Positions 1-8,825 of a DNA stretch of 64,000 nt are shown here, in pieces. Origin of the DNA: Acidobacteriota bacterium. Its GTDB lineage: Bacteria; Acidobacteriota; Terriglobia; Acidiferrales; UBA7541. Position numbers and translations under genes: made by a program. The number at the start of each line of letters is the position of its first letter. The first letter of the stretch is position 1. The notes beneath the pieces are model-generated. The model was not told where the DNA came from, ran no database searches, and worked only from the letters and a program-made list of their open reading frames with translations. The stretch spans positions 186,001 to 250,000 of the forward strand of contig JABCZR010000003.1 of assembly GCA_013289585.1 (NCBI GenBank), written 5' to 3'.

Positions 1-291
1 CTTGTTGAGAAAGCGAGCGTCTTTGCCCATGCTGCCCCACGCGATGTCATCCGACGATTTCCGCTTGGGGAGATTTGGCAAAACGGGCGGCTCCTCGCCG
101 TCATAAAAGAGTTGATAGAGTGGGCACTCGAGAGCGCGTGCCAGCTTTTCCAATGTTTCGATGGCCGGTACAGTGTGGCCATTTTCGACGCGGGAAATAT
201 AACAGCGAAGCAAGCCGGTACGTTTTTCGATGTCGCCCTGGGAGAGTTTCTTTTCTTCGCGGAGTGCGCGAAGTCGGTCACCGATAATCAT
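1..291 (-). CDS. XRE-family helix-turn-helix regulator (3' end off window)
   Basis: The frame reads leftward from an ATG at 291 and stays open to base 1, so the C-terminus lies outside the window. The 97 visible residues begin MIIGDRLRALREEKKLSQ and continue with GDIEKRTGL, a classic cro/C1-type HTH: a first helix, the LSQ turn, the recognition helix with RCYISRVENG, then the PAIETLEKLARAL helix. The residues that follow (YQLFYDGEEPP) are typical of short SinR/XRE regulators. Probable DNA-binding transcription factor; its target is not visible. It is divergent from the sigma factor gene at 404, so the 112-bp gap probably holds both promoters. Confidence 0.85.
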   Translation of the reverse strand, partial: MIIGDRLRALREEKKLSQGDIEKRTGLLRCYISRVENGHTVPAIETLEKLARALECPLYQLFYDGEEPPVLPNLPKRKSSDDIAWGSMGKDARFLNK

Positions 292-403
292 GGCGGCATT
301 ATTCCATGTCGGTAAGATGGGTTGCAAGTAAAAATTTGACCGGCCAGGGACCTGAAACATCTCGTGCAGTTCGGGGCATTCTGGCGATAATATCCGTAAC
401 CAA

Positions 404-1060
404 ATGGCTATGGCACGCGTCCCAAAAGTAGAGCCGATTGGCTCGCCAGTTACTCCGGCGGGCGCCAAGGTTCGCGTCCGCGAGCCGGCGTCGACGGCCG
501 ATGATCGCGAACTGGTTCGGCGGGCGCAAGCCGAGGATCAGGAGGCCTACGAGGAGCTTGTCCGGCGCCACCAGCACCGAGTCTTTGCGGTGGCGGGGGG
601 AATCCTTCGCAGGCGCGAGGATGTCGAAGACATCGCGCAGCAAGTCTTCGTAAAAGCCTATTTCTCGCTTAAGCGATTTGACCAGCGAGCGGCTTTCAGC
701 ACCTGGCTTTACAAGATTACGGTGAACGAGTGCTGGGACTTACTGAGAAAAAAGAAGGTGCGGCCGCTGGTTTATGAGTCGGATCTGAGTGAAGAGCAAG
801 CCCGACAGATCGTGGCCGCGGAGGCTAAGGGAGCTATTGCGCCGGACATCAGCGAAAGGCTCGAAGCGCGGCAGCGCGTCGAGCAGTTGCTCGAAGGGCT
901 GGACGATCGGGATCGGCTCATGCTGGTGCTGAAAGAAGTGGAAGGCTTTTCGATCGAAGAGGTCGCAGAAGTCCTGGACCTGAATGCCAATACGGTAAAG
1001 GTCAGACTGTTCCGGGCTCGGCGCCGCATCGTAAGCCTGGCCGCGAAGCGCGGAAATTAG
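404..1060 (+). CDS. ECF RNA polymerase sigma factor (RpoE/SigW type)
   Basis: A 218-residue extracytoplasmic-function sigma-70 factor. Region 2 lies at about residues 40-110 (LVRRAQAEDQEAYEELVRRH, then EDVEDIAQQVFVKAY and the promoter-melting segment FSTWLYKITVNECWD). Region 4 lies at about 165-215 (LLEGLDDRDRLMLVLKEVEG, then SIEEVAEVLDLNANTVKVRL, the -35-binding HTH). It has an N-terminal extension of about 35 residues. It should redirect RNA polymerase to envelope-stress promoters. The next gene downstream encodes a zinc-finger anti-sigma protein and the third a Spy-like periplasmic protein, so this is a self-contained sensing module. No strong Shine-Dalgarno precedes ATG 404; ATG 410 is an alternative. 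Confidence 0.93.
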   Translation: MAMARVPKVEPIGSPVTPAGAKVRVREPASTADDRELVRRAQAEDQEAYEELVRRHQHRVFAVAGGILRRREDVEDIAQQVFVKAYFSLKRFDQRAAFSTWLYKITVNECWDLLRKKKVRPLVYESDLSEEQARQIVAAEAKGAIAPDISERLEARQRVEQLLEGLDDRDRLMLVLKEVEGFSIEEVAEVLDLNANTVKVRLFRARRRIVSLAAKRGN

Positions 1061-1130
1061 CCGGTGCGGTCCAAACGATTTTAGAAATGGGTTGTAGCAG
1101 ATAGAGATGGCAGTTAGCGAGGAGGCGGGT

Positions 1131-1646
1131 ATGTGGAGCCTGCTGACGAAAACGAAAAAAGAATGCAGTCAGATGCGAGACTTGCTGGAAAATGCCGCGG
1201 CAACGCATCCCCATGGCGCAAGCATCGAATTGTTCCTGGAGGCGCTGCCGCCAGCCCGGCGCGCCCATTTTTCCGAATGCCAAAACTGTCGCGAGGCGGC
1301 GCAGGACCTGTTTGTAACCCGCGAACTCCTTGCGGGAGCTGCTTCGAACGCGGAGGAACCGGGGCCATGGTTTGCTGGCCGGGTTATGGCGGCCATCGCA
1401 GCGCGCAAGCGGGAGCTCGCGCTACCAGTGAGCGCGTGGAGCGTTGTTCCAAGGTTTGCTTCGAGGCTTTCCTGGATGACCGCGGCTGTCCTGCTGGTGG
1501 GTAGCACCTGGTTGTTCGAACGGCCGGTTAACGCGCCGACCAGACAACCCAGTGCCGTGGCCGCTCCAGAGTATCTGTTCGAATCGCCACAACCTCCCAT
1601 GAATCAGGATGACGTCCTTATGAGCATGGCGGAGAAAAACCAATGA
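1131..1646 (+). CDS. Zinc-finger (ZAS-type) membrane anti-sigma factor
   Basis: A 171-residue protein with the anti-sigma zinc motif HxxxCxxC (AHFSECQNC, about residues 46-53) in the cytoplasmic N-terminal half. One hydrophobic segment (SWMTAAVLLVGSTWLF, about 113-130) is followed by a short periplasmic tail. By family knowledge the zinc domain sequesters the cognate ECF sigma factor, here the gene just upstream, until a periplasmic signal triggers release. The ATG at 1131 is chosen because GAGGAGG at 1119-1125 lies 5 nt upstream. An in-frame start at 1107 is possible but lacks such a site. The 3' end overlaps the next gene by ATGA, so the two are translationally coupled. Confidence 0.85.
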   Translation: MWSLLTKTKKECSQMRDLLENAAATHPHGASIELFLEALPPARRAHFSECQNCREAAQDLFVTRELLAGAASNAEEPGPWFAGRVMAAIAARKRELALPVSAWSVVPRFASRLSWMTAAVLLVGSTWLFERPVNAPTRQPSAVAAPEYLFESPQPPMNQDDVLMSMAEKNQ

Positions 1647-2035
1647 GTGAGACAACTCGGAGAGCGGCTTTCTGGGTTGGCGTAGTATTCCTGCTGGGCG
1701 CGGCGCTTGGCGGAATGCTGGGCTACGTTTTCGCGCACCATACCGCGATGGCGGCTCCCGCGCAGATGACCGATGCACAGAAAAGAGCGCAGAAGGTCGA
1801 CCGCCTGACGCAGGAATTGAATTTGACGGCGTCCCAGCAGCAGCAACTGGACGCCATCCTGACGAGCGTGCAGAGTGAATACAAAGTGATCCGCCAGTCG
1901 ACGGAGCCGCAGATCGATCAGGCGCGGCAGAAGGGCCGCGAGCAGATTCGCGCCATTCTGACGCCGGAGCAGAAACCCAAGTTTGAGGAATTTCTAAAGA
2001 GATTGGACGAAGAACGAAAGAAAAATCCGCAGTAA
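1643..2035 (+). CDS. Spy/CpxP-like periplasmic stress protein
   Basis: A 130-residue protein with an N-terminal hydrophobic segment (about 9-31, FWVGVVFLLGAALGGMLGYV) acting as signal anchor, then a helical periplasmic domain. The domain carries two LTxxQ-like elements: LNLTASQQQQLDAIL and ILTPEQKPKFEEF. This is the hallmark of CpxP/Spy/heavy-metal-sensor proteins, which bind unfolded proteins or metals in the periplasm. The start overlaps the anti-sigma stop codon (ATGA), making it the third gene of the sigma operon. It is likely either the sensor that modulates the anti-sigma factor or an effector chaperone; the sequence does not decide which. Confidence 0.8.
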   Translation: MSETTRRAAFWVGVVFLLGAALGGMLGYVFAHHTAMAAPAQMTDAQKRAQKVDRLTQELNLTASQQQQLDAILTSVQSEYKVIRQSTEPQIDQARQKGREQIRAILTPEQKPKFEEFLKRLDEERKKNPQ

Positions 2036-2090
2036 CCTGCGCGCGCGCCATACTTCAATTCTGCGCAACATCCCCAGGCGATTTTGACCT

Positions 2091-3092
2091 TTAAATTTTG
2101 ACGATCAGTTTTCCGGTGTTTCCGCCGGTGAAAAGCATGTTGATGGCATCGGGAGCTTTTTCCAAGCCTTCCACGATGGTTTCGCGGTCCTTCAGTTTTC
2201 CAAACATTTTCCACTGGCCGAGCTGCGTGGCCGCTTCCATGAAGCGCGCGGCGTAATCGAGGAGCAGGAAGCCCTGGATGCGGAGGCGCTTCACTATTAC
2301 TGAGCCGAGGTTGACCATATTGGGGACTTCTTTGGTATAGCCGGAGATGAAGCCGCAAACCACCACGCGGCCATGAAGATTCATGCGGCTCACGACTTCC
2401 TGCATGATTTCTCCGCCGACATTTTCAAAATCAATGTCGATGCCATTGGGGGTGGCGGCGGCGAGCTTTTCCTTCCAGTCCGGATGCTTGTAGTTGATGG
2501 CGGCGTCGAAACCGAGATCTTTGGTGATCCAGGCGCATTTGTCATCGGTGCCGGCAATGCCAACGATGCGGCAGCCGTGAATCTTTCCGATTTGCCCCGC
2601 GATGCTGCCAGTGGCGCCAGCGGCTGCGGAGACAACCAGGGTTTCGCCCTTTTTCGGCGCTGCGATTTCCATGCCAAAAAAAGCAGTGAGGCCGTTCAAG
2701 CCGAGGACGCCGAGGAAGACCGTGTCCGAAACGAATGGAATCTTCGGAACTTTTTGGAAGAACTGCTTGGCGGAGGAATCGATGACAACGTATTCCTGAA
2801 GGCCGGTTAGGCCAGAGATACGGTCACCTTTTTTGTAGCCGGGGTGGCGGGATTCGACGATTTCGGCGAAGCCGCCCGCGCGCATGACTTCTCCGATGGC
2901 GACAGCGGGGAGGTAACTATCGACCGCCATCCAGACGCGCATGGTCGGATCGATCGACAAATACTTCACCTGCGCCAGTGCTTGCCCGTCTTTCAGCTCG
3001 GGCACGGGTGATTCCGCGAGCTGCAGATCACCGGGCGCGAGGAGACCTTTCGGGCGCGATTGCAGACGAAGCTGGCGATTGGTGGTTGGCAT
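2091..3092 (-). CDS. NADP-dependent MDR oxidoreductase, CurA/prostaglandin-reductase type
   Basis: A 333-residue medium-chain dehydrogenase/reductase without the zinc ligands, of the curcumin reductase / leukotriene B4 12-hydroxydehydrogenase type. It starts MPTTNRQLRLQSRPKG, contains the signature LSIDPTMRVWM, and carries the Rossmann motif AAAGATGSIAGQIGK near residue 155. The C-terminal half keeps DFENVGGEI and GRVVVCGFISGY. These enzymes reduce the C=C bond of enones with NADPH in the cytosol. The ATG at 3092 was chosen because it lies 1 nt after the ssb stop codon; the frame stays open upstream into ssb, but those residues do not resemble the family. Confidence 0.88.
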   Translation of the reverse strand: MPTTNRQLRLQSRPKGLLAPGDLQLAESPVPELKDGQALAQVKYLSIDPTMRVWMAVDSYLPAVAIGEVMRAGGFAEIVESRHPGYKKGDRISGLTGLQEYVVIDSSAKQFFQKVPKIPFVSDTVFLGVLGLNGLTAFFGMEIAAPKKGETLVVSAAAGATGSIAGQIGKIHGCRIVGIAGTDDKCAWITKDLGFDAAINYKHPDWKEKLAAATPNGIDIDFENVGGEIMQEVVSRMNLHGRVVVCGFISGYTKEVPNMVNLGSVIVKRLRIQGFLLLDYAARFMEAATQLGQWKMFGKLKDRETIVEGLEKAPDAINMLFTGGNTGKLIVKI

Positions 3093-3093
3093 T

Positions 3094-3576
3094 TTAGAAA
3101 GGAATGTCTTCGTCGGAGATTTCCGGGCCGCTGGCGGAGGGGGCGCTTCCGCCGTAGGAATCTTCGGCGGGGGCGGCATGAGATTCGAAGTCATCGCCGC
3201 CGCCGGAACGCGCGCCGGCGCCTGCGCCAGCCGCGGCAGCGCCTTCGGACCGGCCACCGAGCATGCGGAAATTACTCGCGACAATTTCGAAACTGGTGCG
3301 CTTCTGGCCTTCCTTGTCCTGCCATTCGCGGGACTGGATGCGGCCTTCGATAAAGATCAGCGAGCCCTTCTTGAGATATTGCTGGGCAATTTCCGCTTGC
3401 TTACCCCAGACGACGATTTTGTGCCACTCGGTGCGCTTCTGGCGTTCGCCATTTTTGTCTTTGTAAGTTTCGTCGGTAGCGACGGAGAAATTTGCGACGG
3501 CCTGGCCGCCGCCGGTGTAGCGCGTTTCGGGATCGCGGCCGAGACGGCCGACGAGAATGACTTTGTTTACGGACAT
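3094..3576 (-). CDS. ssb: Single-stranded DNA-binding protein
   Basis: A 160-residue SSB. The OB fold occupies residues 1-108 (MSVNKVILVGRLGRDPETRY, then WHKIVVWGKQAEIAQQYLKKG and FIEGRIQSREW). A low-complexity Gly/Ala/Ser linker follows, and the chain ends in the acidic tip DEDIPF, which recruits RecQ, PriA, exonuclease I and other partners. It coats single-stranded DNA during replication, recombination and repair. The CurA-like gene follows after 1 nt and may share its transcript, without an obvious functional link. Confidence 0.97.
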   Translation of the reverse strand: MSVNKVILVGRLGRDPETRYTGGGQAVANFSVATDETYKDKNGERQKRTEWHKIVVWGKQAEIAQQYLKKGSLIFIEGRIQSREWQDKEGQKRTSFEIVASNFRMLGGRSEGAAAAGAGAGARSGGGDDFESHAAPAEDSYGGSAPSASGPEISDEDIPF

Positions 3577-3764
3577 GGAAATCCCCCTGCGATGGCGAAG
3601 ATAGCATGCGGGTGAAGAAAAGGGAAATGGCGGAGGTGAACAGAGATCAGAGATGAGAGAAGAAAGACCCAGAATGTTGAATGTGCCCAGCGATCAAGAG
3701 AATTGACAATTGGTGCGGGGCATCCTAACGTTTGCGCTCGATTTGGCAAACGGAGGATTCCCCT

Positions 3765-5303
3765 GTGGGAAGAAAGCAATTTGTTGGGTTGAATGCTTTG
3801 GCTTGTGCGCTTGTGTTGGCCTTCGCCGCACAATACGGCGTGAAGGCTCAACAGGCCAATACGCCCGGTGCCGCGGGAGTCGGCATTTTTGAGGGGCATG
3901 AAGATGTCGGTACGGTGCTCCATCCCGGATCGGTGGAGTACGACGCGACGAAGGGAACTTACACGATTGCGGGCAGCGGCGAGAACATGTGGTTTGCGGC
4001 GGACGCGTTCCAGTTTGCCTGGAAGAAAATGGCGGGCGACGTGACGCTGACGGCGGATATTTCTTTCATCGGCAAAGGCGTGAATGAGCATCGCAAGGCG
4101 GTGCTGATGGTACGGCAAACGCTTGAGGCCAACTCTCCGTACGCGGATGCCGCGTTGCATGGCAACGGATTGACGTCGTTGCAATTTCGCAACGATCAGG
4201 GCGCCGCCACGCATGAAATTCAGGCTTATGTTTCGGCTCCGCGGCGGTTGCGGATTGAGAAGCGCGGCGAGTACTTCACGATGTGGCTGGCCGGTGCGGA
4301 CGGCGAATTTCATCTGGCGGGCGGATCCACGCGGATCGCGCTGAAGGAACCGTTTTACGTGGGGATTGGCGTATGCAGCCACGACAAGGATGTGATGGAG
4401 AAGGCGGTGTTCTCGAATGTGGAGTTGAAGACCGCGGCGCCCGCGGCGGCTGCGGCCACCACAGTGTACAGCACGCTCGAAATTATTACCGTGGCATCCA
4501 TGGACCGGCGCGTGGTTTACGTCGCTGGGGACCGGTTCGAAGCTCCCAACTGGATGCCGGATGGCAAGAATCTTTTGTTTAACCGGAATGGGAGAATCGA
4601 AAAGATTCCCGTTACCGGCGGGACTCCGCAGATTATTGATACGGGGTTCGCCGTGCGCTGCAACAACGACCACGGGATTTCGCCAGATGGGACGCAGTTG
4701 GTGATCAGCGACCAGTCGCAAGGAGAGCACCAGTCGCTCGTTTACATCGTCCCAATTGGCGGCGGAACGCCACGGCGCATCACGCAGAAATCTCCTTCGT
4801 ACTGGCATGGGTGGTCGCCGAACGGGAAGACGCTGGCGTTCGTTGGCCAGCGGATTGATGATTTCGATATTTACACGGTTCCTGTGGGCGGCGGGGAAGA
4901 GACGCGGCTGACGACGGCCAAGGGGCTTGATGATGGTCCTGAATACTCGCCGGACGGGAAATACATTTATTTCAACAGCGAGCGCACTGGTCACATGCAG
5001 ATCTGGCGGATGCGTGCCGATGGAAGCGAGCAGGAGCAGGTGACGTTCGACGAGTTCAACAACTGGTTCCCGCACATTTCGCCGGACGGGCAGCAGATGG
5101 TTTTTCTGACGTATGACGCCAGCGTGACCGGACATCCTGAGAATAAGGACGTGGCTCTTCGATTGATGTCGCTAAAGGACAAGAAAGTCACGGTGCTGGC
5201 CAAATTGTTTGGCGGACAGGGAACGATCAATGTGCCCTCGTGGTCGCCGGACGGGAAACAGTTGTCGTTCGTGAGCTATCAACTGGTGCCGCCCGGAAGG
5301 TGA
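3765..5303 (+). CDS. Exported TolB-like beta-propeller protein with N-terminal lectin-like domain
   Basis: About 512 residues. GTG 3765 is preferred because GGAGG at 3752-3756 lies 8 nt upstream and it opens directly onto a signal peptide ([20 protein letters not shown]); an in-frame TTG at 3732 has no such site. Residues about 30-220 form a beta-rich domain resembling DUF1349/concanavalin-like folds ([18 protein letters not shown]). The C-terminal half holds repeated PD40/WD40-like blades of the TolB type, each with a PDG motif ([48 protein letters not shown]). Probably a secreted or periplasmic binding protein. No enzymatic function can be assigned. Confidence 0.82.
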   Translation: MGRKQFVGLNALACALVLAFAAQYGVKAQQANTPGAAGVGIFEGHEDVGTVLHPGSVEYDATKGTYTIAGSGENMWFAADAFQFAWKKMAGDVTLTADISFIGKGVNEHRKAVLMVRQTLEANSPYADAALHGNGLTSLQFRNDQGAATHEIQAYVSAPRRLRIEKRGEYFTMWLAGADGEFHLAGGSTRIALKEPFYVGIGVCSHDKDVMEKAVFSNVELKTAAPAAAAATTVYSTLEIITVASMDRRVVYVAGDRFEAPNWMPDGKNLLFNRNGRIEKIPVTGGTPQIIDTGFAVRCNNDHGISPDGTQLVISDQSQGEHQSLVYIVPIGGGTPRRITQKSPSYWHGWSPNGKTLAFVGQRIDDFDIYTVPVGGGEETRLTTAKGLDDGPEYSPDGKYIYFNSERTGHMQIWRMRADGSEQEQVTFDEFNNWFPHISPDGQQMVFLTYDASVTGHPENKDVALRLMSLKDKKVTVLAKLFGGQGTINVPSWSPDGKQLSFVSYQLVPPGR

Positions 5304-5391
5304 GAAAGACTGAAGGAGGATTGAGTCGGGCAGGTGGAAGGAAGGACATTGGCGGGGATGCCGGCGCTACAACGGGAATGGGCGGGGAGAG

Positions 5392-6282
5392 TTAGCGGGT
5401 GGCGGTGACAGGGACACCGAGTTCCTTGAGTTTGGCGCGGGCTTGGCGGTCTTCTTCGGTGCCGGGGTAGCGGCGGACGACTTCGCGGAGTTCGCGGACG
5501 GCTCCGGTTTTCTGGCCGAGCTCGATGAGGGCCATACCCTTCCGGAGGCGGGCCGGGGCGAGCTTGAAGCTCTTGGGATAGTTGGTGAGAACTTTGTCAT
5601 AGTCGGCGACGGCTTCTTCGTACTGTTTCTGCTTGTAGGCGATTTCGCCGAGGTAGAACTGGGCGTTGGAGGCGAGATCGGTGTCCGCGTAGAACTTGAG
5701 ATACTCCTGGAATTCGGAGCGAGCGAGATCATATTTGCCGCTGGTGATGTCCCGCAGGCCGTTGGAATAGAGCGTGTCGGCGGAAGGCGGTGGGGAACTG
5801 GGAGAGGCGGAAGCGGTCGGGCTCGCGGTACCCGTGGCTGGAGCGGGCGCAGTGCCGGAGATTTTGGCGTCAATGCTCTGGACGGAGTTCTGGAGATCGA
5901 CGAGCTGCTGATTGAGCTTGCCGAGGCGCGATTTGATTTCCTCTAGGTTGTCCGAAAGACCCTGAACTTGCGTGGACATAGTGTCGAGGCGCGCGCCGGA
6001 ATTCGCTTGAACATCCTGGACGGACTTCTGGAGCGAGCCCATGGTGCCTTCGATCTTGCCAAGACTGGAGTTGGTCTGGTCCACGATGGTGCGCATGCCC
6101 GTGTGCTCCTGGGTGATCTGCGTGGTCAGATCCTTCTGGCCCTGGAGCAGAGTGGTGACATCGCGCTGGAGTTCAATCATCTCGCGGGCAACGGCTTCGG
6201 CCGGGTGAGGGCCGACGAGGCTTCCGGCCATTGCCCCGGCGAGAACCGCGGCACTGAAAACGAGAACATTACGAATACGCAT
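5392..6282 (-). CDS. cpoB: CpoB/YbgF-like Tol-Pal-associated TPR protein
   Basis: A 296-residue periplasmic protein, last gene of the Tol-Pal operon. It has an N-terminal signal/anchor (NVLVFSAAVLAGAMAGSLVG), then a long coiled coil (about 33-135, heptads in MIELQRDVTTLLQGQKDLTT). After a Pro/Ser/Ala linker a C-terminal TPR domain (about 170-290) carries YSNGLRDITSGKYDLARSEF and AQFYLGEIAYKQKQYEEAV. This architecture matches CpoB, which coordinates Tol-driven constriction with peptidoglycan synthesis. ATG 6282 is chosen over TTG 6288 because AGGAGG (6290-6295 on the opposite strand) is correctly spaced for it. Confidence 0.9.
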   Translation of the reverse strand: MRIRNVLVFSAAVLAGAMAGSLVGPHPAEAVAREMIELQRDVTTLLQGQKDLTTQITQEHTGMRTIVDQTNSSLGKIEGTMGSLQKSVQDVQANSGARLDTMSTQVQGLSDNLEEIKSRLGKLNQQLVDLQNSVQSIDAKISGTAPAPATGTASPTASASPSSPPPSADTLYSNGLRDITSGKYDLARSEFQEYLKFYADTDLASNAQFYLGEIAYKQKQYEEAVADYDKVLTNYPKSFKLAPARLRKGMALIELGQKTGAVRELREVVRRYPGTEEDRQARAKLKELGVPVTATR

Positions 6283-6388
6283 GGACAATCCTCCTAAAGG
6301 GCTACAAAAGGCTCCCGGTAAATGGCGGCCAGCAGAGCGGCCAAGAAAATCCTACAGGCCAGGGAATGAGTTTCCACTTTAACCAAGA

Positions 6389-6428
6389 GAGCCGCGGGCG
6401 GGCAAGGGCTTGCCCGGGGGCGCGGCTC
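6389..6428. repeat. Strong GC hairpin between pal and cpoB
   Basis: Outer arms GAGCCGCG (6389-6396) and CGCGGCTC (6421-6428) enclose an inner GGGCAA/TTGCCC stem. It lies in the 191-bp gap after the pal stop codon and before cpoB. No T-tract follows on either strand, so it is not a clear terminator. It may be a processing or attenuation element that lowers cpoB expression relative to pal. Confidence 0.55.
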
Positions 6429-6473
6429 TGTCAGTCATGAAACGGCCATCGTCACGAACTGTGGCGCGGCAGC

Positions 6474-7226
6474 TTAGTTCGCCTTGACGAAATGACCGCG
6501 ACGGTTCTGCTGCCAGCAAGCCTCGGTGCTCTCCATGCAGAACGGCTTCTCCTTGCCGTAGCTGACGGTGCTCATGCGGTCCCCGGAGACGCCCAGGGAG
6601 ACGAGGTATTGCTTGACGGCGGCGGCACGGCGATCGCCGAGACCCAGGTTGTATTCCGTGGAACCGCGCTCGTCGCAATGGCCTTCAATGGTTACTTTCA
6701 CTTGTGGATAGTTCTTCAGGAATTCGGCGGTCTTGGCGAGCGCGACGTGGGCGTCGGGACGAATGTCGGCTTTGTCCAGATCGAAATAGGCGTCACGAAC
6801 TTCCTTCAAGAAGAGTGCATCAATGGAAGGTTCAGTGGGCGCCGGCGTCGGCGCGGGAGTGTTTACCGTCACGCTGGCGGAGGCGCTGGCATTGCCGCCG
6901 GGACCGGATGCCGTGATCGTGTAGGTAATCGAAGCCGCGGGAGTGACTTTGGTGGAGCCTTGCGCGGTCACGGGACCTACCTCCGGCGCGATGGAGAGCT
7001 GCGTGGCGTCGGTGGAATTCCAGCTCAAGGTCGAAGATTCACCCGGGTTGATGGAAGAGGGGCTGGCCTGCAGCGTCACCGTGGGACGCGCTGCCGCCGG
7101 CGCGGGCATTTGCGGCGTCGGCTTTTGTTCGACTTTTTTCGGACCGCAGCCGGCAGCAAAAACAAAGACGGCAACGAGCATCGCCATCAATCCGGGGCGA
7201 TAGAGCGAGCGTGAAGCCAATTTCAT
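6474..7226 (-). CDS. pal: Peptidoglycan-associated lipoprotein with extra Ig-like domain
   Basis: A 250-residue lipoprotein. ATG 7226 has AGGAGG 6 nt upstream. The signal peptide ends in a lipobox with the lipidated Cys at residue 27 (FVFAAGC). Residues about 45-120 form an Ig-like domain (TVTLQASPSSINPGESSTLS, then SITYTITASGPGG), absent from enterobacterial Pal. Residues about 135-245 are the OmpA-like peptidoglycan-binding domain (FDLDKADIRPDA, then VTIEGHCDERGSTEYNLGLG). Pal anchors the outer membrane to peptidoglycan and binds TolB. Position between tolB and cpoB confirms its role. Confidence 0.93.
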   Translation of the reverse strand: MKLASRSLYRPGLMAMLVAVFVFAAGCGPKKVEQKPTPQMPAPAAARPTVTLQASPSSINPGESSTLSWNSTDATQLSIAPEVGPVTAQGSTKVTPAASITYTITASGPGGNASASASVTVNTPAPTPAPTEPSIDALFLKEVRDAYFDLDKADIRPDAHVALAKTAEFLKNYPQVKVTIEGHCDERGSTEYNLGLGDRRAAAVKQYLVSLGVSGDRMSTVSYGKEKPFCMESTEACWQQNRRGHFVKAN

Positions 7227-7420
7227 GCTAATCCTCCTCGAGAGTAGAATCCCGTGTTCGTCCCACCAGAGCCAATATCCTAACACCAGCGGGCTGGGTC
7301 CGGGTAATATATCGCATCACGATAGATTATACATCGCGCACAAATTCCTGCGAGCGGAAACGTGAAATCCACTGGCATTGAACGAGATTCGCGCGCGTTC
7401 CTGCATGCGACACAGCCATC

Positions 7421-8770
7421 TCATTTGGACGACCAATTGGGCGACTCATTGTGGCCGGCGTTGGTCAACTGATGCGGCTGAGAGCCGTCGGCGAGCATGG
7501 TCCAGATCTGGCGGGTGCCGCTGCGGGTCGATTCGAACACGATGTGTCGGCCATCGGGAGCCCAGCTGGGTCGCTCATTACGGCCCTGGTCGCGAGTGAG
7601 CTCGACAAGTTGCTGGGTGGCGGCGTCCATGACGTAGATGTCGTAGTTGTCGTTAGGTCGGCGCCAACTGAAGGCCATCAGCTGGCCGTTGGGGGCCCAT
7701 GCGGGATCGATGACGTAGCCTTTATCGGGGAGGTCCAGCTTGGTAGTGCTGGTGCCGTCGGCATTCATCATGTAGAGCTGTGGAGTCCCGCCGCGGTCGC
7801 TGACGAAGGCGATGGTCTGGCCCGTTTTCGGATTCCAGGTCGGCGACATGTTGGCGCCGTTGGCAAAAGTCAGCCGCTTGGCGCGGTTGCCGCTGGCGTC
7901 GGTAACGTACAGCTCGGGGCTTCCCTGCATCGAGGAGGAAAAGACAATTTGTGCGCCGTCGGGCGACCAGGCGGGAGTGATGTTGGTGCCGCGGTAGCGC
8001 GCAAACGAGACGAGTTTGCCGGTGTCCATGGAGAACATGCAGATTTGCGCACTGGTGACGCCCGCGCTGGGGGCAAAGCAGGTAAAGGCGATGCGCGAGG
8101 CGTCCGGTGACCAGCGCGGCGTGAGCGAAATGGATTTCAGGGAAGTGAGCGGGCGCTGGTTGGAGCCGTCGTAATTCATTACCCAGATTTCCTTGGGGCC
8201 GCCGCGGGAGCTGACGAAAGCGATTTGCGTGGAGGCGACTCCCGGGAGGCCGCCGGAAAGTTTGCTGATAATTTCGTCGGCAAACTGGTGGGCGAATTTG
8301 CGGACCTGGGCGTCCGTGGGAGCGCCACGGTAGATTTTACCGACTACGGCTTGCGAGGAAGGATTGCGGACGTCGTAGAGCCAGGCTTCGATGGCGACTT
8401 CGGCGGTGGACTCGGAGAGATTGCCAAAGCCGAGGAAATTGGCGTTGGTGGGGGGATCAATCCATACGGCGGGCTTCAGTTCGGCGGGAACGCTGGGAGC
8501 TTGTGGCGGATAAAAGCTGGGGCTGGCGAGTTCGAGGATGCCGCTGAATTGGAGATCGTCCCGGACCACCTGGGTGAACAGGGAAGCGTGGGGCTTTGCG
8601 GAGTCCGAGCGTGCGGCGAAATCGGAGATGGCCAGGCGCGGTTTGTTGACATCACCGAGACCAGTGCCCGCGCGGAACCATCCCTGAGATTGCGCAAACG
8701 TCAGCTGCGCAGCCAGCCCAAATAAAACAACGATGGAAAGAAAGCGGAATCGATTGAGTGCGCCGTTCAC
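7421..8770 (-). CDS. tolB: Tol-Pal system periplasmic protein TolB
   Basis: A 449-residue secreted protein with signal peptide (FLSIVVLFGLAAQLTFAQ). The N-terminal TolB domain (about 40-180) carries RLAISDFAARSD and FTQVVRDDLQFSGILELASP. A six-bladed propeller follows (about 190-449) with PD40 repeats such as SPDASRIAFTCF, SPDGAQIVFSSS, APNGQLMAFSW and APDGRHIVFEST. TolB links the TolQRA inner-membrane motor to Pal. It is the fourth gene of the operon, 195 bp ahead of pal. Confidence 0.96.
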   Translation of the reverse strand: MNGALNRFRFLSIVVLFGLAAQLTFAQSQGWFRAGTGLGDVNKPRLAISDFAARSDSAKPHASLFTQVVRDDLQFSGILELASPSFYPPQAPSVPAELKPAVWIDPPTNANFLGFGNLSESTAEVAIEAWLYDVRNPSSQAVVGKIYRGAPTDAQVRKFAHQFADEIISKLSGGLPGVASTQIAFVSSRGGPKEIWVMNYDGSNQRPLTSLKSISLTPRWSPDASRIAFTCFAPSAGVTSAQICMFSMDTGKLVSFARYRGTNITPAWSPDGAQIVFSSSMQGSPELYVTDASGNRAKRLTFANGANMSPTWNPKTGQTIAFVSDRGGTPQLYMMNADGTSTTKLDLPDKGYVIDPAWAPNGQLMAFSWRRPNDNYDIYVMDAATQQLVELTRDQGRNERPSWAPDGRHIVFESTRSGTRQIWTMLADGSQPHQLTNAGHNESPNWSSK

Positions 8771-8825
8771 TTCGACCTCCCATTACCAGACGAAATTGAG
8801 ATTCTCAATCGATTCATCTCCTTCA

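Noticed and set aside
3567-5135. A 522-residue open frame on the minus strand
   Set aside because: It is antisense to the beta-propeller gene, is Arg/His/Pro-rich, and lacks any domain. The plus-strand frame has signal peptide, ribosome binding site and repeats.
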